From Acanthacorydalis orientalis (lineage: Eukaryota; Arthropoda; Insecta; Megaloptera; Corydalidae), in NCBI GenBank assembly GCA_034766995.1, contig CM068320.1, forward strand, positions 4,241,001 through 4,305,000: a stretch of DNA of 64,000 bases, given 5' to 3'. Under the pieces are notes generated by a model that did not search any database, was not told the origin of the DNA, and saw nothing but the letters and a program-made list of their open reading frames with translations. Numbering within the stretch: position 1 is the stretch's first letter; each line of letters begins with the position of its first letter. Both the position numbers and the translations under genes were made by a program. Below are positions 47,413-60,498 of the stretch, one piece after another.

Positions 47413-47728
47413 CTGTATTAGTTCGAATATAAGACGACCTCGATTATATGATAAGTTGCAGTTTTCTTCAAATAAATGAAGAAAAAGGCATTTTTTACGA
47501 CCCAGATAATAAGACGACACGTAGTTTTTCCCAGACAAAACGTTAAAAAAATATCGACTTACGTTTTAATAGACAGTATTATTCACAAAAAGTATACCAA
47601 TACTCGATAATCTGTGTTTAAAACGCCTATAGTGCCAGCCTGAACATCTAAAGATCCAAATATAAGACGATTCTTGTTTTCAATGAAAATCTGAAGAAAA
47701 ACTTCGTCTTATATTCAGGCTATTACGG
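47413..47728. mobile_element. MITE with ATAAGACGA repeats and TA target duplication
   Basis: TA at 47411-47412 and 47729-47730 flanks a 316-bp unit. The left end CTGTATTAGTTCGAATATAA, continuing GACGACC, matches the reverse complement of the right end, CCGTAATAGCCTGAATATAA then GACGAAG, at most positions. The motif ATAAGACGA recurs at about 47429, 47509 and 47660 and inverted at about 47706. No ORF. TA target choice and end sequence fit a Tc1/mariner/pogo-type MITE. Confidence 0.7.
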
Positions 47729-48898
47729 TAAGTTAGAGTACTTCCATGATATTCTTTTCTGTTGTAAATGGTGACTGTAAACAAATAAAGTGCTCTACGA
47801 TTGAATATAGTTCTTATATAAAGCCAATATCCTGTTCAAAAGATGATTAATCTTTATATTTTACCCGTAGAACAAGAAATTGTTCTGAAAGACGGATGAA
47901 ATATTTATTTAGTAAATGATGTAAAATATGAAGTGAAAAAGAAAACTATTCGTTTAAATCTCTTTTGACTTCTTAAAAAATACCCATTTATAAGATTATA
48001 ACAAATCAATCTACAAATTTATAACCAGAATATTAAAGATTTTAATAAATTTGTTGCAGGAGACTAGATAGAATAATGGAGCAAAATAATTTTTATAAAC
48101 TATATTTAATTACATAAAAAAGATGTATTTGATTTTAACATTTTTAAATTGGTTCATTTTTATGATTCAAATTTAGGACAAATTATAAAGAGAAAAATGG
48201 ATCTTTGCAATCACAAAATAATTTTTAATAAAATAACATCAATTTATGGTAAAAATGATTATGATTTTAAACCATAGAAAATTAGGAAACTTTATCAAAT
48301 GAAAATTTAAACCTTAACACTAAATCCACTTCCATCAGTAAAATTCTTGAAGTAAGAATTTAAGAGGAGAATGTACAAAAAAATATAATTCTTGGTTTGC
48401 ATTGAAGATGCTCTCTTTTTAACAGACGTAATCACATCATTTTATTTTTATAAATACGAAAAGTTCTATTTGTTGTGTACAACACACGCATATATTATAA
48501 ACAACGGTGAAAATTGTAACGAATTGAATTACATTTTTTATAATCTAACATTATTTATCTTACTTTTTATAATATAAGTGACATTTATTGATAACTCAAT
48601 TTTATCTCAAAGATAAGATATTCAAAAACAATTTCATTAAAATTGAAGTTAAATTTTTATATTATACTATTAAGAAAAAAGATAAATTGTATTAAATAAT
48701 TAAATTAAAATTTTATCTAAATGCTTTTCAATGACTTAGCTTATTAACAGATTATAATTGCAAAAACATTCATTGGTCTATCTATCAAGAATAATACACA
48801 TAATTGAAATGAAGTATAAAATTATTATGAAAGTTTACTTCAGTCCGTTTCAATATATACTTTTTGAATTACAAATTTAATAAATACGCATGTTTTAA

Positions 48899-48905
48899 TA
48901 ATATA

Positions 48906-48952
<47 letters not shown>
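48899..48952. repeat. (TA)n microsatellite
   Basis: About 54 bp of TA with one TTTA interruption. Confidence 0.97.
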
Positions 48953-48955
<3 letters not shown>

Positions 48956-49391
48956 CACAAAATGTGTAAATATACAATTTTTTGTCATTTAATTAAAATG
49001 TCACATTGAATCAATGCCAAATAACAGAAGAAATTTTCATCGATTCTATATTAATTAAACTATTACATCCTTGATATAAACATGGAATGAAAACCAATGT
49101 TACAAACGAGTACAACGCCCAGGTTATTTAACATTATTGATGTTACCAATTATTTATAAATTTATTCTTTACTTATTTATTTATTTATTTAGTACATCTA
49201 TATTACTATTCATTTAGTTCAACTCAAAGCTATCGCTACATGGTACGATAGTACACGAAACTTATATTGTCTTTCTCTAAATTTAGACACAAATTTATAG
49301 TATTTGATGCAGGTATAAATCATTTTTAGAGAGAATGTTGCTACGAAAATTTATAATAGATATTCACACTAATATAAGAATGGTGTATATG

Positions 49392-49393
<2 letters not shown>

Positions 49394-49454
<61 letters not shown>
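49394..49454. repeat. (TA)n microsatellite
   Basis: 61 bp of pure TA. Confidence 0.98.
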
Positions 49455-49456
<2 letters not shown>

Positions 49457-49560
49457 CGTATGTATTGATTTTTGTAACTAACAGTCAATTAAACTATATT
49501 TTTGTTTAACAAAGTTATTTAACTATTTTATGACATCAGTTTGTTTTGTATTTTGTATAC

Positions 49561-49576
49561 ATGCACACATACACAT

Positions 49577-49632
<56 letters not shown>
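49561..49632. repeat. (CA)n(TA)n compound microsatellite
   Basis: CACATACACA units to 49588, then 43 bp of TA. Confidence 0.97.
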
Positions 49633-49635
<3 letters not shown>

Positions 49636-50094
49636 GTTTTTCAACCGTTTAACTAACAAATGTTAGTCAATGGTTAGTAAAATAAGCTTTTTCAAATTAC
49701 TATTTTAAAACTAAAAGTAGGTTATTCTCTTGAAAAATATTTTATGGTTATTTTATACGAAGCGTGTAAGTGATACATGATTTCATTTGTCCTACGACTG
49801 GTTTTGACTTTTATTATCCTCAAATATATCTGGATAAGTTCAAGAACTATTATGGGAGACGATAGTGAAAATCAGTCGTATAAAAACGATCGTCGAATTT
49901 GCACGTGACATAAAATTCGAATAGAATAATGAAGAATACATATACAAGAGAAAAATACAATGAAAATGTTATGGTTGATAGTCAACTTGGGGTTTGATCC
50001 ATATCTTAAATGTATTAAACTAGTATGGAGTTGTTTTTAAACTTTTATGTGTATAAGTATATGTGATTGCATTAAATTAAATTATATCATGTAC

Positions 50095-50125
<31 letters not shown>

Positions 50126-50159
50126 AATGTACATAATATAGAAAAATCTCTATCCTTTG

Positions 50160-50193
<34 letters not shown>

Positions 50194-50198
<5 letters not shown>

Positions 50199-50572
50199 GA
50201 ATCTCGTATAACGCAGTTAATACGTTACGCGTTGTATGAAATCGCGTCCTAGGAAATCGTATTATTCGAGAATTTTCCTCATATAACACGAATAATATAA
50301 ATAACATGTTCGGGATGACTATTATCATATCAAATTTTGTTTCCTTTTACCTATTGTGACAAATAACAAAACAATTACGAAACAGAAGATATCGGTAGCG
50401 ATGGAGATAACAAGCTATGCTATGTTCGACTCAAGTAAACGGGGAATTCCCGCATTTTATTATATTGCGCGTTGTACTAGAATCGTGTAACATAAAAAAA
50501 GTCGTCACAATATCTTTAGCGCGTTGTAAGAATTTTCGAGTGTAGAAACTCGCGTTATACGAGAGTTTACTG
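50194..50572. mobile_element. Pogo/Tigger-like MITE inside a TA tract
   Basis: The left end TAGTAGAATCTCGTATAACG and the reverse complement of the right end, CAGTAAACTCTCGTATAACG, agree at most positions and resemble pogo/Tigger termini. The left end sits directly against a (TA)n tract; the right end is followed by TGTATATG and then (TA)n 50585-50633. The interior repeats CGCGTTGTA, TCGTATTATTCGAGAATTTT and related motifs but has no ORF. 379 bp. Confidence 0.65.
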
Positions 50573-50580
50573 TGTATATG

Positions 50581-50584
<4 letters not shown>

Positions 50585-50633
<49 letters not shown>
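50585..50633. repeat. (TA)n microsatellite
   Basis: About 49 bp of TA next to the right end of the pogo-like MITE. Confidence 0.98.
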
Positions 50634-50636
<3 letters not shown>

Positions 50637-51023
50637 TGTGTGTAAGTGAGTGAGTTTATGCGGTTCCAATATTTATATATAAATTCAGGAATGAAAAAAA
50701 AGAAATATTTGGATACCTTCATCAGTTTTTACAATTTCGAATTAGTTTATATTATAGAAGAAAGATGTATATTGAGCATTTACTGTTTAATAATGCGTTA
50801 TGTATTTTATAACACTTTTCCCACCACAGTAAGGTATATTATGGTTTCATAGACGATCACAACTTCTACACTATCGACGCGCCTTTATCATCTAAATAAT
50901 CGACATTAACTTCTATATAATAGATACCTCTAGACTAATGTTAGTTATGAAAACAAATATTTTATTCATTATTAATTAATTTCCACAATAGTTATAAGTT
51001 ATATCAAATAATGTATTAAGGTA

Positions 51024-51027
<4 letters not shown>

Positions 51028-51079
<52 letters not shown>

Positions 51080-51092
51080 ATATATATATATA
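51028..51092. repeat. (TA)n microsatellite
   Basis: About 65 bp of TA with one TCTA interruption. Confidence 0.97.
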
Positions 51093-52690
51093 AGTACACA
51101 TGTACGCAACAGAAATTAATAAAGCTGTTAACTGACAATTTATTTTTTACTTAAAACAATGATTCAATAAATAAGTACTGTTAACTTGTTAAGTATAATA
51201 AATAAATTATCATAAAATTTGTTTTGATTATGTTAATATGGAAATTGTTATTTGTGCAAACACTAGAAAAAATTATCTCATTATATACTGTAATAAAAAT
51301 GTTGAGTTTGTTCATGAGTGTTAATGAGTTTGTTTCCTGAGATAATGAAATATTGAACTGTTGAATGATTTGAAAGTAATTTAAATCATTATATTCTATA
51401 TTTTTCTACGGAAAATAAACGTGTGTCATAACTTTTAAAATATTTCAGTGAGTTTAGTCAGCCAGATAAATATATAAATATGTGATACAGAAAAACGATA
51501 TTATGACTGTGTAAATGAACATAAGTTATATGCTTAAAAATAAGAAGTGTTTCAAATAAAAAGGAGTCTGAAAATTAAAAGAAAAATATACAATAAATAA
51601 ACAATTGACAAACCTATTAAATATAATTTGAAAATAATATCATGTTTATTCTAATTTTTATCATCTAAACAACAGAAAAATATTAGTTCTGTAACAGTGT
51701 AAGATTTATTATACGTTGCAATACTTTGAAAGAATTCAAAGGATTAAGCTATACATTAGTTAAACAAACATAATCAAATGAATTGAATTTGCAAAGTACC
51801 ACAATGATAGATCAACGTAATTTCAGTAAAATATTTTATTTTCCAATGACACTAAGTTTAATCTGTTTGGAATTTACGATCAGAAGACGGAAAGAAAATT
51901 CACAACTCAGTAAAAAAAATAGTAGAGTAAGAGTAAAAGTATTAATATCCATGGGTTAGTTTGTGATTTTATAGTAGTCAATGAAATAGGAAATTGATCA
52001 TTTATTGAAGAAATAATGTGTATGTACATCGAAATTTTACAGGATTATTTACTTGCTAGTGCTGAAAAATTGGACACAAATTACTTTTATACATTCCAGT
52101 AAGATGATGATTCCAAGCAAAATGCTATGTTTACGAGTAAATGGTTCTTATCTAATATTAAGGAAATACTTTCTACTCTTCTTTAATATCTAAACATAAA
52201 TTTAACAGAAACATTCACATACTTTGATTTTTAAATCTCTACAATACAAACTGTCGAACCAAACAAAATTTTGATATCACTCTAAGACAAAAACAGACTA
52301 AATAATGTTCCATAATTGATTATTTTCTATCATTTTTTATTACAGTTTATACACATTTAAATAGTAATATCTTTACATTGTACATAATAGATATGAGATG
52401 ATGGAATCTCCATCTAAATGCGTGTAAGCGACAATACGAAATAAACACTAATAAATTATTGAAGTTTTGAAGTGACGAATTCATTTGCGAAAATTAAATT
52501 ATTTAATTAATGATAAAATGCTAACAAATCGTGTACAAATACTTTTGAAGTACGTAACTATGGTTTTTTAAGCATTGTTTTCCTGAACATTATTTAATAA
52601 TAAATATTATTTTTTTTTCTGTTTTGCAATACAAGAGTTATATACTTATTCTAAATAAAAAAATTATGTGAACGAATACTTTTCATATCC

Positions 52691-52692
<2 letters not shown>

Positions 52693-52746
<54 letters not shown>
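52693..52746. repeat. (TA)n microsatellite
   Basis: 54 bp of pure TA. Confidence 0.98.
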
Positions 52747-52747
<1 letters not shown>

Positions 52748-54059
52748 CTTTTACAAGTGCTTACAACTTTTCAACATAATTTGTTAATAACAAAAGTGAA
52801 ATAAATATAATTATTTATTATAAACAGTTAATATTGTTTTAACTTTATAAAAAAATAATAAATTTCATATTCATATCATATTTATTTAAAATATACCAAT
52901 AATTCGAAGTCATTTTATTTGATTTTTTATTACATTATTATTTAAATTTACTATATCAGTTATGTATGTACTGCTACATTTTTTTTAGAATGATTTTTTT
53001 AAGTTGGGGAATATCCATTCAATTTTAGGTTATCAGTCGACGAGGTACTATAACATAAGGTTAATCGAATTTAAATTACACACATAATCTGCGTTCTTAA
53101 CCAGGAATAGTAAACTACGATCTTAAAATTGTAAAAGAATATTTCAAAGATAGGTTTATAATGGAAACGGATAATTGTGACCATAATGTAAATAAAGTAT
53201 ATATAGATAAATTTTATGAAAATGGAAATACAATACAACACTAGAATTAACGCTATGGTAATGCCATTTTTCACTATTCAATTTTTACCAAATATTAAAT
53301 TAAAAGAAAATTTCTATTTGTAATTATTTAAAAGTTTAAATGATATAGTTATACTTATCATTTATTTCATGCTTTATTAAAAAACAAATATAGACGAAGA
53401 AGATATTTAGAACATGTTAAATTATGACATGAAGTTAGAACATATTTAAAATAAATTATCTGATTTTCATCTTCTTCACAGTGATAGATTATAATGTTCT
53501 TCGACAGTAAAATTTATCTGACTGAACGAGATATTTATTTTGAATTTTCGATAAAATAAGCGGTTCCAAAAGTTTTCTATTAAAAAAAGACTTATGTAAT
53601 TTTATTACATTCAAATTGGCTAAATGAAACCATATTAAGAATTAATCTATAAATGTAGGAATATGTATTTGTTCACTCGTATTTTATATATAATTTCTAA
53701 AATATTAAATTTTATGATCAATATTTACTAAAATCATATTAACTAAATATAATATAAATAGATGAATACGTCCTAAAAATGACTATATTAAAATTTTGTA
53801 AAATAAAATTATTTGGAAATAAAAACCTTAATTTGTTTGATAATAGGCATCTCGGTTTGTATGACGTTTAAAAAAGCACAATTAAACCACGCTTTTATCA
53901 AAATAGTTATAATAGGTTACGGTTTGTAAATAGTAGAACGTAAGGATTTTTTTTAGACTATTTCAGACGGTGATGTATTGTCTCAATGGTTTTTATCTTT
54001 ACGAATGGCACAAGTACTACTATACAACACTTTTGTATTTATTATTAAATACATCTTGG

Positions 54060-54062
<3 letters not shown>

Positions 54063-54109
<47 letters not shown>
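54063..54109. repeat. (TA)n microsatellite
   Basis: 47 bp of pure TA. Confidence 0.98.
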
Positions 54110-54111
<2 letters not shown>

Positions 54112-54840
54112 AGTCATATTTATGAAACCACATATTTTTGTAAAAGAATATGTTTCAAAATGAAATGTATTTTACTTTATTTTAATTGCAGATAACAATT
54201 TACTAGAATATATTCTGTAATAATATAAATGAGTGATTTAAGAATTGCGTATTTTTTTTTGTGTTAAGTTTGAAAAAATTTACTAATATTTAAATTGGTC
54301 AGTAATTAGTATACACATAAAAGTTGATGTTTTTATATCAGTTTCTCAATACAACTGTCGACTCAGTTTATAGTCAGCATTATATTTTTTATTCATTTTA
54401 AGAAAATGAAAAAAATCAAGAAATCGATATTAACTCAATAATTTAGATAAAAAATATTAGTTCAAACATATCTTTAAACGTGTAGCTTTCAATGACTCTA
54501 ATTCCATATGATTAATAGTCGTAACTCAAGGATGAATGAAAATAGAATACGATTTCAAATACTAAATTATAAAGTAAATGAACTTTAGACAATGGTTCTA
54601 TATGAAAAGATAAAAAATCAGTAGATCGAGAGATACTGAAAAATGTAAAATTTAACTGATTAAGAAGAACAAAAAAAATAAAGAAAACTAAGGAAAGATT
54701 GGAATTCAAAATATTGTGTAACTAACAGTTTTGTTGTTTAAAAAGAATATGAAAGAAAATATATTTGTTTCAAACTTTGAAGTAATTATGTTTTAATATC
54801 AAGAAGTTTAATAATAATAATAATTTCAGTGTGAAAACTC

Positions 54841-54846
54841 TTTCTT

Positions 54847-54905
<59 letters not shown>
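54841..54905. repeat. (TC)n(TA)n compound microsatellite
   Basis: The only clear TC tract of the window, about 28 bp, running directly into TA. Confidence 0.97.
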
Positions 54906-54910
<5 letters not shown>

Positions 54911-55171
54911 TAAAAAAGTCTTCAAGGTAAACACATTCAGTTATATCGAACATGAATATAAAAATTCAACTCCTATAGTAAATAAATGCTCATATGGATT
55001 TTGGTAATAAATATCTACATTTAAATCTCTAATTTCATAATGAACGTATTTTACGCATATAACAAATAAATTTCTTCCTTTTTCCTTCTCCTAATCTGTG
55101 ATAAATTCCTAAATTCCATTTTTAGAATAAGTAAAAAATAGTTTTGTATGCAACTTGACAAAATATATGAA

Positions 55172-55207
<36 letters not shown>

Positions 55208-55534
55208 ATTTCGAGCATATTCGATTCTTGAAATTCTAATTTTGGAATCAATGAATATACATATAATTATTATTTTGAAAAGTTTTAATTAAATGCACTA
55301 CATATACTACATTCATTGCACTACATCTAATCAGACAAAGAGAACAAGAACTCAATAAGAATGAATCTATTATGGATTACTTTGGATGATATAAATTTAA
55401 AGAATAATGCACGGAACAATATTTTTTATAACCTCATTTAATTGTTTATTTGCTATTTAATTTATTAAGTACTAATTTTATTCAAATACATGAACAGATG
55501 AAATGAAAATATTTTAAATATATGGACAGCTTAG

Positions 55535-55780
55535 TACGAAGTAATTTGGTGCTGCCTAGGTGGAACTGCAAGAAGAGTGCCAGTCAGAAGGACACGAAAA
55601 ATACATTAGTGAAAATCTTAGTCCCATGAGAAGTACAGAAAATTTTAGCGACGTGAGTTACGATATTTTTGTATTTGGAAGTCAAATTGAGAAGAGAGGG
55701 GGGTTCAATGTTCACCTGGATAAACAACCAATCGTGAAATGTACAAATATATGTCTTATCTCTACTATTTTATATTGAGC
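55535..55780 (+). other. Unassigned coding-like island
   Basis: A GC-richer block. One + frame (55560-55775) is open for 72 codons, reading ELQEECQSEGHEKYISENLS early on and GSQIEKRGGFNVHLDKQPIV later. An AG/GT boundary at 55559 and a strong donor GTGAGT after AGCGAC (about 55650) could delimit a 90-bp exon. A second + frame starts at ATG 55526 and is open for 36 codons (MDSLVRSNLVLPRWNCKKSA). The frames conflict and no domain is recognised; it may be a host exon or a remnant of an element. Confidence 0.25.
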
Positions 55781-55897
55781 ACATTTATAATTAAAAATTC
55801 GAGTCAGTTTTCAAATATGATCTCTATATAAATTCTATTTTACGATTATATAGGAACATACTTAAAAAAATACAAATGTATATCGCTGATTGTTTTG

Positions 55898-55929
<32 letters not shown>

Positions 55930-57767
55930 CGTTTATCAATAAAAAAATTAATAATAATTTTATTAAAAAATATGACTGATGTACATAGTAGATATTTACT
56001 GAATCGGTTTGATGTCGACGTGTCTTTTAACCCCAAATTACAAAAGGATTTACTAAAAAATGTACCCCAATCAATGAATGTTTTTACATACTGAAAATAA
56101 GAATAACCAACTGATTATTTTTAAAATATGACTGAAAAAATAATTTAACAATTAATGAAATTTATAAATTTAAATATATTTCTGAAAATATAAATTTAAA
56201 GTTCTAATTAAGAAAATTATGAAAAGAATAAATACGAGTATGAAAAGACATTTAAATTTAGTAAATCTTTATTTCTCATCAGGAATATATTATTTATATT
56301 TTAAGGCTTTTTGGCATGGCTTTTTCTGTATTGAATCAGATACTTGTTTAATTTCTTTGAGTTTTTTGATTGTATTTCGGAATATGGAAAAACTTATACG
56401 TTTCATTTATTTATAATTTTTTTTATACAAATTAAACTACTCTACTTTTATAAATAAACATCTAATAATAAGTTTAGTGCTATTATCTCATTTTTTATAC
56501 ATTATACAGAAAACTATTATACCATTTCACACAAATACAATTGTTTTGACTTTTTTAGATTCGTATTAAAGTAACCCTTGAAATATTGTTTGAATAGCCT
56601 TATTGTATGAATATAATTTGAGAAATTACAATTTTCAGAATTTTTAGAATAATTTACAAAGAATATCTGCTGTGTTTGTAAACAGATTACGAGGATGATT
56701 TATGAACTCATATCTGTTATTAAAAGAGTTATTAACAAGTATGTTCATCGTTCTGTAATACACGATAATTAAATAATCACGATTAATCATTTAAATAATT
56801 CAGATTTATTCCACTTATTGAGTTATTCATTTACTTATCTAATATTGACAATTTTAAATTACCTTTTTTAAAATGAGAACTAGTCACAGTACCTTTACTT
56901 CATATGGTAGACAACTGCAAAAAATAAGAAAGTATGTTAAAAATAGTCAGATAAATATGAAAAATTAAAAACAAATCGTACATAAACACAACACATACAG
57001 ACACACACACACATACATACAATAGAATTTGTTTTAATCAAGCACGCATATTTCAAATAATGGCTATATTTAACAAATGTAACACACTTATTTTGATTCG
57101 TGTAAATTTTCATAGAAACATTCATTTTAATAACTGAATTTATACAGAAAATACTTGGTATTATCTAAAAATGTAATTACTTATTTAATATTATACTTTA
57201 TTTATTATAACAGGTGAAATGTTACTATCCTAGGCATCTCTATATATCTGTATATATTATTCGTTATCACTGGACGCGTGTACTAATTGTAGTATAAAAT
57301 GTGCTGGTGAATGCTCAATAAATTGATGTATATAAATCTATTATTTATAATTGTATATAATTGTTTTAGTTAAAACTAGTATATAACGTGTCAAAATTGA
57401 CGGGAAAATAAAAAAAAAACAAAGAAAGAAAAAGCTCTTTATTGGTTTTCACAAAATAATATATTCAAACAGAAAAAATACCTATGAACAAAATTTAATG
57501 AATTTAACTTGAAACCTATGAGTTGACAAAGCAAACATATTTTGTCACCAAGGACTGACGAGAAATATGGTTTTTATTATATAGATTTTACATCTATGTA
57601 TTATTTTAAAAATTTATTACTTTTAATATCATTTATGATTCTATTTTTGGGATTTAGATGGCAATTGATAATATCTGAGTGAAATTTACCTATCATACAA
57701 CAACTATCAGTTATAAGGATTAAGTTGATCACGCAGTGATAACTATAAGAATGTTGAACTTTACATT

Positions 57768-57799
<32 letters not shown>

Positions 57800-58122
57800 T
57801 ATTAAAATAAATTAAACTTTGTATCGGTTACTTGAGTAAGAGTAATTATATTTTAAATAAAAAAAATGAAGTAAACAAATTGAGTAAATATATTTTAATA
57901 AAATTATTTTTTATGTTCATTTTTTACATAAAAATATTATTTAAACACATAATTTCTGTTTAAATGTATTATAAAGTATTAATAACTGAAAATAATAGGA
58001 TATTTAAAATCAAAAATGTTAAAATGATTAGAGTTGCGCATATATATAATTTTGAAATTGCTTGTATTTTTAATAGATAAATATATTTTAATACACTTAT
58101 GCATTAAACATAAATATAACTA

Positions 58123-58183
<61 letters not shown>

Positions 58184-58497
58184 TCTATTTATGTATGTTT
58201 TATCAAGTAAATAGCACCGGTCATAGGTACTGATAAAAAGTTAATGATAACATATTTTAACCAATTAAACTCTTTTTAAATTTATAACTTAAATTATTAA
58301 CAAATTCTTTTATTTCACACGAAAATTTCTAAACGAGTCACCACAACAAACTAAGCCACATATAGTATTGTATTAGATCAGCTGTACACTTCTTTATTAT
58401 TAGTACAACTAGACGTGGTTCGTATCTCACGACATCACAATACAGAATAATAATGATCGGCTGAAAAGCGTATGAGTGTGTGTAAGTACAAACTGAT
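55781..58497. other. Gene-free A+T-rich stretch
   Basis: TA tracts at 55899-55927, 57763-57794 and 58126-58180. The 65-codon ORF at 56219 has no domain. Nothing else recognised. Confidence 0.45.
58126..58180. repeat. (TA)n microsatellite
   Basis: 55 bp of TA, 320 bp before the CpG-rich island. Confidence 0.98.
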
Positions 58498-58760
58498 ATG
58501 AATGTCGAGGGGGTTGCTATCAGCAGGGTTGTACGATTGACGAGGGTCGAACAAGCGATCGGGGGGCGCGGTTATCAGCTGTGCCGGTCACGTGGCGACG
58601 CGTGTGACGTCACATCGCCGCACGCTGCAGACCATGTCAGTCAATTTCACTACGTTTCATATTGGCGTCATATATTTTATTGATTAGCGTCGAAGGGAAA
58701 AATAATGCAACATCAGTTCGAAACTAGTTCTGTTTGAAGTATTTTATAGTGAAATAAAGT
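58498..58760. promoter_or_regulatory. CpG-rich island with CRE and E-box, probable promoter or enhancer
   Basis: About 140 bp (58500-58640) is the most GC- and CpG-dense sequence in the window, with some sixteen CG dinucleotides. It contains the palindromic CRE core TGACGTCA (58605-58612) inside TGTGACGTCACA, a CACGTG E-box (58589-58594), a CAGCTG E-box (58576-58581) and ACGCGT (58598-58603). An arthropod initiator-like TCAGT lies at 58713-58717. The 61-codon + frame starting at 58498 is probably a by-product of composition. No exon with a clear start was found next to it; a large-intron gene with a 5' UTR exon here would fit. An unrecognised transposon end is the alternative. Confidence 0.4.
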
Positions 58761-58792
58761 GTATACTAATCGATGTACAACATTTGTCATCA

Positions 58793-58811
58793 TACACATA
58801 CATACACACCT

Positions 58812-58885
<74 letters not shown>

Positions 58886-58908
58886 GTATATGTATATATG
58901 TATATTTG

Positions 58909-58939
<31 letters not shown>

Positions 58940-58953
58940 ATGTATGTGTATGT
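58793..58953. repeat. (CA)n(TA)n(GT)n compound microsatellite
   Basis: CA repeats, then TA with scattered TG steps, then GT repeats, about 160 bp in all. All ORFs across it are artefacts. Confidence 0.97.
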
Positions 58954-60448
58954 ACTAATGAGTAATAGTGAACATGACACTTTTTCATAAAATTGAGAAA
59001 AAAGGTGTAATACTTGTAAATGAAAAATGTATATTGTTATACAATAGTTTAACAATTAAATAATGAAACAAAGTAGTTTCAAGGATCATAAAACAAATTC
59101 GAACAATAATTAAATCTTCGTTAATTAATTCTTCCAACAATTAATTCTTCCTCTTTTGTTAAAATTTGTTTTGAACATGTTTGTTAAGTATGTTATACAA
59201 ATTATTTAAAATAAAGTAATTTTCATTTTAAGTTAATTTTGATATAAATGATCTTTTATAAAATATCATCTGTGTTTATCTATGTATTATTTTTTTAGGT
59301 TGTATTTATCTATGTAGTCTGACTGATTATCTATGTATTCTTAAGAGTTTCGAAATATTGCGTTTTAGGAGAAAATATTCTCTATTGAAATCTTAACTGT
59401 CAATTTTGTTTACTTTGTGTACTGATATTTCAAATCTACTTTCATCTTTAAACGAGAAAAAGCGTTTTATATTCAAATGAATGAAATCTTAATGGTGACG
59501 AGTTTTTTTGACATGAACGCCGAAAACATATTAGTAAATGGATAGAAATCATGTCATCCGAAGAACATGTTTTTGTTAAAATAAAATCAAATGATTATTT
59601 TTTTAATAAAAACATTGAATAACTTACTAAACTTATCAGAAGTGCAAAAAATGATGAGTTTCAATAGAAAAAAAGTTGTTTTTTTAAGGAACTGAAAACT
59701 AATAGTTGTGTTAGAGAGTACGCCTTCGTTCTAAAAACAAGTAATAAAATTTTTAAATCTTAATATGTTAAACAAAAAGTGGAAAATACAAGAGTATCAA
59801 TTATTACTTGAGAATATTTGATGGTGTCTGCATTTTATATAAGTCTTATATGGTAAGGTAGAAAGAATGAATCAAAATTTTTGAAAATAATTTCATAAAA
59901 ATATGAGTATGTGTATGAAATAAATTAAAATACATTGACAGCAAATTAATTAATATTTTAACAAGATTTGAACCATGTACGGTGAAAAATTTTAATAATA
60001 ACGTGGATATTTTCGGAGGTTTTAGAGGTCGCCAGAAATTCCAGAAACGATTCTTATTGAAAACTTGTCGGGGCGTACAAAAAAAATACGTTACGAATAT
60101 AACATATCATCGATTTGTTTTTATAATCTTTAGAATGCAAGAATAATTAAATTAAGTTACTTTATATTTTTGTGACAACACAATAGATAGTATTTGTCAA
60201 TAAATTGACACTATTCTAAAAGTAACAAACTACTGGTCAAAATATCAATATCACTTGACAATTTTTTAAAACTATTTATGCAAAATTGTTACATAAAAAA
60301 GAATAAGTAGTAAAGAAAAGAATTTGGTTTTCCAATAAGTAATTTATTTATATTTCTCTTATTTAATTCTTTCTTTATAAAACATGATATTTTTTCCATG
60401 TTTTATTAATTTGTGAACATTTTAAAATATCTATTTAGTTTTAATCTT

Positions 60449-60498
<50 letters not shown>

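Larger units (their letters stand above)
47731..50193. other. Gene-free stretch with microsatellites
   Basis: TA tracts at 48899-48952, 49394-49454, 49561-49632 (CA then TA), 50103-50126 and 50164-50193. An imperfect 17-bp inverted repeat lies at 49793-49809 and 49864-49880. No exon recognised. Confidence 0.45.
50634..55534. other. Long gene-free stretch with microsatellites
   Basis: TA tracts at 51028-51092, 52693-52746, 54063-54109, 54848-54905 (TC then TA) and 55171-55208. I saw no transposase motif, exon with convincing splice signals or RNA gene in 4.9 kb. Confidence 0.45.

Noticed and set aside
58713..59055. Several 61-91 codon ORFs on both strands
   Set aside because: All run through a CA/TA/GT microsatellite.
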